A stretch of DNA of 5,856 nt, taken from contig JADGHI010000266.1 of the NCBI GenBank assembly GCA_019689515.1, positions 1 to 5,856 on the forward strand, in the 5' to 3' direction. Source of the stretch: Acetobacteraceae bacterium (GTDB lineage: Bacteria; Pseudomonadota; Alphaproteobacteria; Acetobacterales; Acetobacteraceae). Shown here in pieces: positions 1-5,000 of this stretch. How positions within the stretch are numbered: position 1 is the first letter of the stretch; each line of letters opens with the position of its first letter. A program made the position numbers and the translations under genes. The notes beneath the pieces were generated by a model. The model saw only the letters and a program-made list of their open reading frames with translations. It made no database searches and was not told the origin of the DNA.

Positions 1-164
1 GTGGGCGGGTATTCGTGTTCGATTCCGGCCGGGGCGGGCGGGCGTCGGTGATGCCGCGCCCGGCCAAGGCGCCGGGGGAGCGAGGACCTCGCGGGCCGTC
101 CTGCCGGGTATCGCCGCCGCAGCCCTGCGTGCGCGCGACCAGTCGAAGGGGGATCACCACACGC

Positions 165-452
165 ATGCCGACCGACACTGCCGCCGCGCCGTCGCCGCCA
201 TCGGGCCGCCGCCGCTATCATCGTCGCGGCTTCGCGCCGGTGCTGCCCGTTGTCCTCCTTGCCGCATCGCTGCTCGGTCTCGCCGGCTGCGACGGCGAGG
301 GGCTGGTGGCCGGGGGCGAGTATTCGGGCGTGCCGGACACGCCGATCGGCGTCGGCCGCAGCGAGCTGAACCCCTACGGCTACATCCGCAACGACGGCAC
401 CATCGTGCTCGACCGCGAAACCGGCGACTACCGGGGCTTCCCGCGGCGCTGA
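165..452 (+). CDS. Small lipoprotein of unknown function
   Basis: Encodes 95 residues. After a basic N-terminus (RRR at 15-17, RR at 20-21) a hydrophobic stretch at about 24-41 ends in a clear lipobox, LAGC, with the lipidated Cys at residue 42. The mature part is only about 54 residues, rich in Gly, Asp and Tyr, with no domain I recognise. The residue after the Cys is Asp, which in enterobacterial rules favours retention in the inner membrane; whether that rule holds here is unknown. The frame stays open upstream to a GTG near base 15, but the ATG at 165 is preferred because it gives a normal lipoprotein signal peptide and has a purine-rich AAGGGGGA at 146-153, although the spacing (11 nt) is long. 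It is followed by a strong inverted repeat and seems to be its own transcription unit. Being a lipoprotein is well supported; the function is not known. Confidence 0.7.
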   Translation: MPTDTAAAPSPPSGRRRYHRRGFAPVLPVVLLAASLLGLAGCDGEGLVAGGEYSGVPDTPIGVGRSELNPYGYIRNDGTIVLDRETGDYRGFPRR

Positions 453-460
453 GCCGTCGC

Positions 461-496
461 CGGTCCGGCCGGCGCTGAAGTCGGCAGGCCGGACCG
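461..496. terminator. Inverted repeat downstream of lipoprotein gene, possible terminator
   Basis: A perfect 10-bp stem (CGGTCCGGCC at 461-470 with its complement at 487-496) encloses a 16-nt loop and starts 8 bp after the lipoprotein stop codon. No T-run follows on either strand, so this is at best a non-canonical intrinsic terminator or an mRNA 3'-end stabiliser. Confidence 0.45.
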
Positions 497-555
497 AAAG
501 TCCGACCCCGCGCGTCCGTCGGTGCATGCGGCTTGCCGGCGGCTCCTGACCGTAA

Positions 556-603
556 CCTGGCCCCGTGCCGGCCTGACCGTGGTTGGGCCAGCACGGGGCC
601 AGG
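556..603. repeat. Perfect 13-bp inverted repeat (strong hairpin)
   Basis: CCTGGCCCCGTGC at 556-568 is exactly complementary to 591-603, with a 22-nt loop. A stem of this length and GC content would be very stable. Only a short GTTT follows on the plus strand, so a terminator role is possible but not shown. It is the second of three inverted repeats between the lipoprotein and solute-binding protein genes. Confidence 0.6.
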
Positions 604-612
604 CGTTTCCGG

Positions 613-660
613 GGCCGCGAATCGCGCTCCGGGGTGTTTCCACCCGGGGCGATCGCGGCC
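613..660. repeat. Long imperfect hairpin upstream of the solute-binding protein gene
   Basis: GGCCGCGA at 613-620 pairs with 653-660. With A621 bulged, 622-625 pairs with 649-652, giving 12 outer pairs. An inner stem continues: 629-630 with 647-648, then GGGTG at 632-636 with CACCC at 641-645, closing a TTTC loop. It lies 65 bp before the start codon at 726, so it could sit in the 5' leader as a regulatory or stabilising structure, or end transcription from upstream. No T-run follows. Confidence 0.45.
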
Positions 661-710
661 TAGCCTCGGTGGGCGCCCCGCGAGGCGCTCCGAACGGCAT
701 CCTGGGCAAC

Positions 711-718
711 AGGGGGAG
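711..718 (+). promoter_or_regulatory. Ribosome binding site of the solute-binding protein gene
   Basis: AGGGGGAG lies 7 nt before the ATG at 726. It supports that start over the in-frame ATG at 771, where the nearest purine-rich stretch (GAGAGGG at 751-757) is 13 nt away. Confidence 0.6.
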
Positions 719-725
719 AGCTTCC

Positions 726-2387
726 ATGAGAACGTGTCGCAGAAACATCCGAGAGGGCGGCGCGCGCCGCATGCGCACCCTCGCCCTTGCGGCGGCCGGC
801 GCCGCCGCGCTTGTCACCGCGACCTGGCTGCCGGCGGCGGCGCAGCAGGGGCAGCAGCGCACGCTGCGCATCGCCATGACGGCGACGGATGTGCCGACCA
901 CCACGGGCATGCCGAACAACGGCTTCGAGGGCATGCGCTTCCTCGGCTACCCGGTGTTCGAGTCGCTGGTGCTCTGGGACCTCTCGCGCGCCGATGTCGT
1001 CGCGGGCATCCGCCCCGGCCTCGCCGAACGCTGGGAGCAGGACGAGGCCGATCCGCGCAAGTGGCGCTTCCACCTCCGCCGCGGCGTGACCTTCCACGAC
1101 GGCACGCCGTTCAACGCGGATGCGGTGATCTGGAACCTCGACCGCTTCTTCCGCAACGACTCGCCGCAATTCGACCCGGCCGGCAGCGCCATCGTCCGCG
1201 GGCGCATCCCCGTGCTCGATTCCTACCGCAAGGTGGACGACAACACGGTGGAGCTGACGACGACGCGGCCGGTTTCGTACTGGCCCTACCTCGTCACCTA
1301 CATCCTGTTCGCCTCGCCGCGATCCTGGGAGCAGGCCGGGCGCGACTGGGGCCGGGTCGCGACCCTGCCGCCGGCCGGCACGGGACCGTTCCGCCTCTCC
1401 CGCTTCGTGCCGCGCCAGCAGGCGGAGCTCTCGCGCAACGACGGCTACTGGGACGCGCAGCGTCGCGCGAAGCTCGACCGCATCGTGCTGATCCCGATGC
1501 CGGAAGCGAACACGCGGCTCGCCGCGCTGCGCTCGGGCCAGGTGGACTGGATCGAGGTGCCGCCGCCCGACGCCATTCCGAGCCTGCGCCAGGCCGGATT
1601 CAACATCGTCACCAATTCCTACCCGCATGTCTGGCCCTGGGTCTTCGCCGTCGGCCGGCAGGGCAGCCCGGTGGCGGATGGGCGCGTGCGCCAGGCGCTG
1701 AACTACTGCATTGACCGCGAGGGCATGGTGACGCTGCTCAACGGCACCGCCGAGCCTTCGGTCGGCTTCGTCAAGCCGAACGACCCGCTGTTCGGCAGCC
1801 CGCAGAACCGCTACCGGCTCGACCCCGCGCGCGGGCGCGCGCTGCTCGCCGAGGCAGGCTACACCGCGCAGCGGCCACTGCGACTCAAGGTCGGCATCTC
1901 TAACTCCGGCTCGGGGCAGATGCTGCCGCTGCCGATGAACGAGTTCCTCCAGCAGAGCCTGCGCGAGCACTGCGGCGTGGAGGTGCAGTTCGAGGTGGTG
2001 GAGTGGAACACGCTGCTCGCCGCGTTGCGCTTCGCGCCCGACCAGCCGCAATGGCTCGGCGCGGACGCGGTGAACATCTCGCTCTACTCCTCCGACCCCT
2101 CGTCCTTCGCGCGCTGGTTCCTCTCCGCGAACTTCTCGCCGCGCGGCTCGAACACGGGGCACTGGCGCGACGAAATCTTCGACCAGGCCTTCGCGGAGCT
2201 GGAGCGGGAGCGCAACCCGGAGCGCATCGCGCAGCTCCTGCGCAGGGCGCATGAGCGGCTGGTGGACAACCCGCCCTGGCTCTGGATCGTGCACGATCTC
2301 AATCCGCGCGCGATGACGCGGCGAGTGCGCGGCTTCACCAGCGCGCAGAGCTGGTTCCAGGACTTCACGACCGTCGAACTGCAGTAG
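726..2387 (+). CDS. ABC transporter substrate-binding protein, family 5 (SBP_bac_5)
   Basis: A 553-residue periplasmic solute-binding protein of the peptide/nickel/oligopeptide family 5. The N-terminus is basic, then a hydrophobic segment at about 19-35 ends in PAAA-QQ, a likely signal peptidase I site after Ala39. Family hallmarks follow: the GLAERWE...KWRFHLRRGVTFHDG region (98-126) leading into NADAVIWNLDR (130-140), GTGPFRL (218-224), NDGYWD (238-243), VRQALNYCIDREGMV (321-335) and an EAGY element (376-379). Length is typical. The ATG at 726 is chosen for its ribosome binding site; the ATG at 771 (residue 16) would give a shorter, more ordinary signal peptide and cannot be excluded. A NIPSNAP gene starts 17 bp downstream, suggesting cotranscription. 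Permease and ATPase genes, usually adjacent, are not in the window. The ligand cannot be predicted; peptides, opines, sugars or metal chelates are all known for the family. Confidence 0.93.
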   Translation: MRTCRRNIREGGARRMRTLALAAAGAAALVTATWLPAAAQQGQQRTLRIAMTATDVPTTTGMPNNGFEGMRFLGYPVFESLVLWDLSRADVVAGIRPGLAERWEQDEADPRKWRFHLRRGVTFHDGTPFNADAVIWNLDRFFRNDSPQFDPAGSAIVRGRIPVLDSYRKVDDNTVELTTTRPVSYWPYLVTYILFASPRSWEQAGRDWGRVATLPPAGTGPFRLSRFVPRQQAELSRNDGYWDAQRRAKLDRIVLIPMPEANTRLAALRSGQVDWIEVPPPDAIPSLRQAGFNIVTNSYPHVWPWVFAVGRQGSPVADGRVRQALNYCIDREGMVTLLNGTAEPSVGFVKPNDPLFGSPQNRYRLDPARGRALLAEAGYTAQRPLRLKVGISNSGSGQMLPLPMNEFLQQSLREHCGVEVQFEVVEWNTLLAALRFAPDQPQWLGADAVNISLYSSDPSSFARWFLSANFSPRGSNTGHWRDEIFDQAFAELERERNPERIAQLLRRAHERLVDNPPWLWIVHDLNPRAMTRRVRGFTSAQSWFQDFTTVELQ

Positions 2388-2392
2388 GAGGG
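2386..2392 (+). promoter_or_regulatory. Ribosome binding site overlapping the upstream stop codon
   Basis: AGGAGGG shares its first two bases with the TAG stop of the solute-binding protein gene (2385-2387). The 12-nt gap to the ATG at 2405 is longer than usual. The arrangement fits translational coupling of the two genes. Confidence 0.6.
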
Positions 2393-2404
2393 CGGCGCAC
2401 CACC

Positions 2405-2743
2405 ATGATCGTGGACCTCAGGATCTACACCTGCCTGCCGAACAAGGTCGCGGAGTTCATCGCGCTCTACGAGGCGGAGGGCTGGCCGATCCAGCTCAAG
2501 TACCTGGAGAACTGCGTCGGCTGGTACACCACAGTCGAGGGCGCGCTGAACACGGTGGTGCACATGTGGGGCTACGCCGACCAGGGTGACCGCGAGCGAC
2601 GGCGCGCGGCAATGGCCGCCGATCCGGCCTGGCAGGCCTATCTGCAGAAGGTCGGCGAGCGCGGCCTGCTGCTGAAGATGGAGAACCGCATCATCCGGCC
2701 GACGCCCTTCTTCGAGGCGTTCCAGGCCGCCAGGGCGCGTTGA
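2405..2743 (+). CDS. NIPSNAP family protein
   Basis: A 112-residue protein matching the NIPSNAP family (ferredoxin-like alpha/beta-barrel fold). It begins with the usual MIVDLRIYTC strand, continues through a helix with LPNKVAEFIALYEAEGWPIQ (11-30), then the strand region around VVHMWGYAD (51-59), followed by the charged helix with DRERRRAAMAADPAWQAYL (62-80) and a final strand around MENRIIRPTPF (92-102). Length is normal for a single-domain bacterial member. There is no signal peptide, so it should be cytoplasmic. Bacterial NIPSNAP proteins have no settled biochemical role; they often lie beside catabolic or transport genes. Its position 17 bp after a family-5 solute-binding protein suggests a shared role in taking up or processing one compound, but that is inference. 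The family call is firm. Confidence 0.9.
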   Translation: MIVDLRIYTCLPNKVAEFIALYEAEGWPIQLKYLENCVGWYTTVEGALNTVVHMWGYADQGDRERRRAAMAADPAWQAYLQKVGERGLLLKMENRIIRPTPFFEAFQAARAR

Positions 2744-2757
2744 CAACGGGGCGGGCT

Positions 2758-2788
2758 GGGGGCGCGGCGCTACTACTGCCGCGCTCTC
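2758..2788 (+). terminator. Hairpin after the NIPSNAP gene, probable terminator
   Basis: A stem of 11 pairs (2758-2768 with 2778-2788, core GCGCGGC/GCCGCGC, two G-U wobbles) closes a 9-nt loop and begins 15 nt after the NIPSNAP stop. The two wobble pairs become C-A mismatches on the minus strand, so it folds best in plus-strand RNA. No T-run follows. Confidence 0.4.
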
Positions 2789-2972
2789 CGGCCCCTCCGG
2801 CCGACACGCCAGCATCCGTCGCGCGCGTCGCCGAGCCTCGTGCGCCAGCCGCTCGGCGTCGGTCCGGCATCAGGTATGCGTGCGACAAGACGGCCGGAGC
2901 GGAAGCGACGGCCGGATCACCCGCGAACGAACGGGCCGGCCACGGCGCGGCGCGGCCGCCCCTCGACTCGCC

Positions 2973-3470
2973 TCAGTGGTGCTCGCCGGGCGGCTCCGCC
3001 TCGCGCTCCGGCATCGGAGCGGCGCTGGCGGCCTGGGACTGCGCGGCCAGGGCCCGGGCCATCTGGCTCAGCGCCTCCTGGTGCTTCTCGTTGTCGATCA
3101 GCGCGAAATTGCGCGCGAGCTCCAGGCACATGCGCTGGCGCGGCGTCATCTCCTGGGCCGCGCTGCTCTCCGCGAGCCCCTCGAAGAACCAGGAGACCGG
3201 CACGCCAAGAACCTGGGCGATCTCGAACAGCCGGCCGGCCGAGATGCGGTTCAGCCCGCGCTCGTACTTGTGGGCCTGCTGGTAGGTCACGCCGATCATC
3301 TTCGCCAGCTGCTGCTGGGAGAGACCCATCATGATCCGGCGCTCGCGGATCCGGGCGCCGACATGGCGGTCCGCGGCGTTCGCCCGCTGCCCCGGCTTCT
3401 CGCCGGGTTGCGCGCCGGGTTGGCCACTGCGCGGGCTGTGGGACCGCTCGGTCTCGGTTGTTGTTGCCAT
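2973..3470 (-). CDS. XRE-family helix-turn-helix transcriptional regulator
   Basis: A 165-residue cytoplasmic DNA-binding protein. A hydrophilic, Gly/Pro/Gln-rich N-terminus (about 1-35) leads into a Cro/C1-type HTH (about 37-100): VGARIRERRIMMGLSQQQLAKMIGVTYQQAHKYERGLNRISAGRLFEIAQVLGVPVSWFFEGL. SQQQLAKMIG is the first HTH helix, and VTYQQAHKYERG the recognition region. The C-terminal part (about 108-145) is predicted helical and ends in an Ala/Pro/Glu-rich tail. The frame is open farther upstream, but the start at 3470 is chosen because GAGAGG sits 5 nt before it and the added upstream residues look like translated non-coding sequence. It lies downstream of phaR on the same strand, 117 bp away. 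Proteins of this type are common in Rhodospirillales and Rhizobiales; no target is evident. Confidence 0.9.
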   Translation of the reverse strand: MATTTETERSHSPRSGQPGAQPGEKPGQRANAADRHVGARIRERRIMMGLSQQQLAKMIGVTYQQAHKYERGLNRISAGRLFEIAQVLGVPVSWFFEGLAESSAAQEMTPRQRMCLELARNFALIDNEKHQEALSQMARALAAQSQAASAAPMPEREAEPPGEHH

Positions 3471-3475
3471 GGCTA

Positions 3476-3481
3476 CCTCTC
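3476..3481 (-). promoter_or_regulatory. Ribosome binding site of the XRE regulator
   Basis: On the minus strand GAGAGG precedes the ATG at 3470 by 5 nt. It decides the start against the open-frame extension up to base 3569. Confidence 0.65.
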
Positions 3482-3565
3482 GGTCCCCGGGACGGGTGTG
3501 CACGAACCGAGGAATGCCCCAAGAATAAGAAGGTTCCACCAGGGCGCGCATGACAATGACGTGAG

Positions 3566-3581
3566 CCAACCAGGGGGTTGG
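3566..3581 (-). terminator. Small hairpin just after phaR
   Basis: A perfect 6-bp inverted repeat (CCAACC at 3566-3571, GGTTGG at 3576-3581) with a 4-nt loop lies 6 nt past the phaR stop. No T-run follows on the minus strand, so termination would be weak; it might instead be an operator half-site pair upstream of the XRE gene. Confidence 0.3.
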
Positions 3582-3587
3582 AAACCT

Positions 3588-4301
3588 TTACGGCCCTTCC
3601 TTCGCCCTGGCCCTGCCCTCGGCGGCGGCGCGCAGCTCGGCGAGCTGCCGGCGGAGCGACTCGATCTCGGCCTTGAGCGTCTCGACGGTCTCGCCCTCGC
3701 CACGGCCGGCAGCGCCGCCCCCCTGGGGACGCGAGGCCTCCGCCGGGCCGGGGGGACGGAAGGGGGAAAAGAGGCTCATGGCGCGCTCCAGCATCGCCAT
3801 GTTCTGCTTGCCCATCTCCTCCAGGTTCGAGAGGGAGGGGGGAGAGAAGGGCAGGCCGAAGCCGCCCATGGTCTGCTCCATGGCGCGGCGCATCTGCTCC
3901 TGCTGGCGGGCGAAGCCGGCCATGGCGAATTCGAGGTAGCGCGGCACCAGGGACTGCAGGCTGTCGCCGTAGAAGCCGATGAGCTGGCGGAGGAAGGCGG
4001 TGGGCAGCAGGTTCTGGCCCTTGCTCTCCTCCTCGACGATGATCTGGGTGAGGACGGAGCGCGTGATGTCCTCGCCGGACTTGGCGTCGTACACCACGAA
4101 GTCGCGCCCCTGGCGGACCATCCGCGCGAGGTCCTCAAGGGTGACGTAGCTCGACGCCTCGGTGTTGTAGAGCCGGCGGTTGGCGTATTTCTTGACCACC
4201 ACGGGCGAGCCGGGCTGGGACCGCGGCGCGGTGTCGCCGGATCCGGGCGCGGCTGCGCCGGTCCCCTGGCTGGTGCCGCGCTGTGAGCCACTCTGCGCCA
4301 T
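3588..4301 (-). CDS. phaR: Polyhydroxyalkanoate synthesis repressor PhaR
   Basis: A 237-residue regulator of polyhydroxyalkanoate (PHA) storage. After a low-complexity N-terminus (1-32), the PHB/PHA accumulation DNA-binding domain runs from about 34 to 93 and carries the family signature VVKKYANRRLYNTEASSYVTL, followed by the GEDITRSVLTQIIVEEE block. The second PHB_acc domain (about 99-138) holds LLPTAFLRQLIGFYGDSLQSLVPRYLEFAM. The C-terminus ends in a leucine heptad coiled coil (L209, I213, L216, L220, L223). Known family members bind both DNA and PHA and repress phasin and phaR genes until polymer appears. The ATG at 4301 is chosen because the family domain starts soon after and residues encoded upstream look unrelated; its Shine-Dalgarno (GGGAC) is weak. 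It is divergent from the small protein/PhaC-like gene pair, which supports a role in local control. Confidence 0.95.
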   Translation of the reverse strand: MAQSGSQRGTSQGTGAAAPGSGDTAPRSQPGSPVVVKKYANRRLYNTEASSYVTLEDLARMVRQGRDFVVYDAKSGEDITRSVLTQIIVEEESKGQNLLPTAFLRQLIGFYGDSLQSLVPRYLEFAMAGFARQQEQMRRAMEQTMGGFGLPFSPPSLSNLEEMGKQNMAMLERAMSLFSPFRPPGPAEASRPQGGGAAGRGEGETVETLKAEIESLRRQLAELRAAAEGRARAKEGP

Positions 4302-4394
4302 CGTCGCCGTCCCGTTCGTGCGTGCCAACCGGCTTGCCGCCGTTACCGGTAAGATGGCCCTTGGCAACGCTTGGCGAAAGGCGTTTTTCCACGA

Positions 4395-4449
4395 TGCTGC
4401 AGCAGAGGCGGCGGCGCTGCGCCGGTATGCGGAATGCTGCGGAATACCG
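4395..4449. promoter_or_regulatory. TGC-rich candidate PhaR operator
   Basis: Six TGC triplets fall between 4395 and 4440, including the palindrome TGCTGCAGCA and the repeated TGCGGAAT one helical turn apart, flanked by CGGTAT/ATACCG arms. This resembles the TGC-rich character of published PhaR targets (CTGC and GCAG half-sites), but here CTGC and GCAG are separated by one base, shorter than the spacing I recall, so the match is only partial. Confidence 0.35.
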
Positions 4450-4500
4450 CACCGGGGGAGCGGCCCGGCGATGGGGTCATGGCCCAGGCTGCGCCGTGAT

Positions 4501-4506
4501 GAGGAG
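4501..4506 (+). promoter_or_regulatory. Ribosome binding site of the small coiled-coil protein gene
   Basis: GAGGAG lies 5 nt before the ATG at 4512. A nearby ATG at 4508 is in another frame and too close to the site. Confidence 0.6.
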
Positions 4507-4511
4507 CATGG

Positions 4512-5000
4512 ATGGGAGACGGGCCCGAGGACGAGCTGGAGCGTCTGGCGGAAGACTGGATCACGCTGTGGCAGAGCGAGATCGCGGGCTGGGCCGCGGA
4601 TCCCGAGGTCGCCGAGTTCTGGTCCGCCGGCGCGGCGCTCTGGGCGGCCTGGCTGCGCGCGGTGACGGGGGCCGTCGCGCCGGGCGCGTCCGGCACGGCG
4701 CGGCGGCACGGCGCAACGACGGCCTTCGCCTTCGAGCCGCCATCGCCACCGCCGCCATCGCCCGACGGCCCCGCGCATGACGGCGCCGCTGCGGCGCCGG
4801 GGGCCGCGTCCCCTGCCGCTGCATCTGAGCCTGGCGATGCTGCGCGGCCTGGCAGCGGCGGCGACGGCGCCGACGCCGGACGGGCTGACCTGGCCGCCCG
4901 CCTGGCCGAGCTGGAACGGCGCCTCGCCGATCTCGAAGGCCGCGCGGGCGGAGGCGAGCCGGATCGCCGCCGCCCTCGCCGCCGGCGGCCACCGGCCTGA
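4512..5000 (+). CDS. Small Trp-rich coiled-coil protein, possible PhaE/phasin-like partner
   Basis: A 162-residue protein I cannot assign to a named family. The N-terminal part (about 6-51) is an amphipathic, Trp-rich helical region (W16, W20, W27, W37, W44, W47). A low-complexity Ala/Pro/Gly linker (about 52-123) follows, then a short heptad coiled coil (L127, L131, L134, L138, L141) and an Arg-rich tail (151-159). There is no signal peptide. The GAGGAG ribosome binding site fixes the start. Its last 224 bp overlap the PhaC-like gene in a different frame. The helix plus C-terminal coiled coil, and the place directly before a PhaC-like gene and opposite phaR, recall PhaE subunits of class III PHA synthases or granule-associated proteins such as phasins and PhaM. 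That role is inferred from context and is not proven by sequence. Confidence 0.65.
   Translation: MGDGPEDELERLAEDWITLWQSEIAGWAADPEVAEFWSAGAALWAAWLRAVTGAVAPGASGTARRHGATTAFAFEPPSPPPPSPDGPAHDGAAAAPGAASPAAASEPGDAARPGSGGDGADAGRADLAARLAELERRLADLEGRAGGGEPDRRRPRRRRPPA

Larger units (their letters stand above)
4302..4511. promoter_or_regulatory. Divergent phaR / PhaC-like operon control region
   Basis: These 210 bp separate two divergent units and should hold both promoters. They contain the palindrome TTACCGGTAA (4343-4352), two TTGGC repeats 10 bp apart (4361-4365, 4371-4375), the palindrome TGCTGCAGCA (4395-4404), and a TGCGGAAT direct repeat with 10-bp period (4428-4435, 4438-4445) set inside the inverted repeat CGGTAT/ATACCG (4423-4428, 4444-4449). 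A possible minus-strand -35 is TTGCCA (complement of 4362-4367), but I see no convincing -10. PhaR proteins are known to bind TGC-rich sites in their own and phasin promoters, so autoregulation is plausible. Confidence 0.5.

Noticed and set aside
10..36. tRNA T-loop-like GTTCGATTC near the left edge
   Set aside because: The flanking bases do not form the 5-bp T-stem (only the first pair fits), and no acceptor end or CCA follows.
660..2294. Long open frame on the minus strand opposite the solute-binding protein gene
   Set aside because: Its product is Arg/Ala/His-rich without a recognisable domain, while the plus frame matches a known family throughout. It is a GC-bias shadow.
2889..2916. GACGGCCGGA direct repeat, two copies 18 bp apart, in the convergent gap
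   Set aside because: Only two short GC-rich copies with no further pattern; chance is likely at this base composition.
3519..3556. Possible sigma-70 promoter for the XRE gene (TTGTCA on the minus strand followed by TTCTTATTC)
   Set aside because: The spacer is 19 nt or more and the -10 match is poor, so it is not strong enough to annotate.
2880..4286. 468-codon plus-strand open frame opposite phaR and the XRE gene
   Set aside because: It spans two clear minus-strand genes and the gap between them, shows low-complexity composition, and has no domain.
4361..4376. Possible sigma-54 promoter in the TTGGC repeats
   Set aside because: The GG and GC dinucleotides are 9 nt apart instead of 10, and the -12 element does not match.
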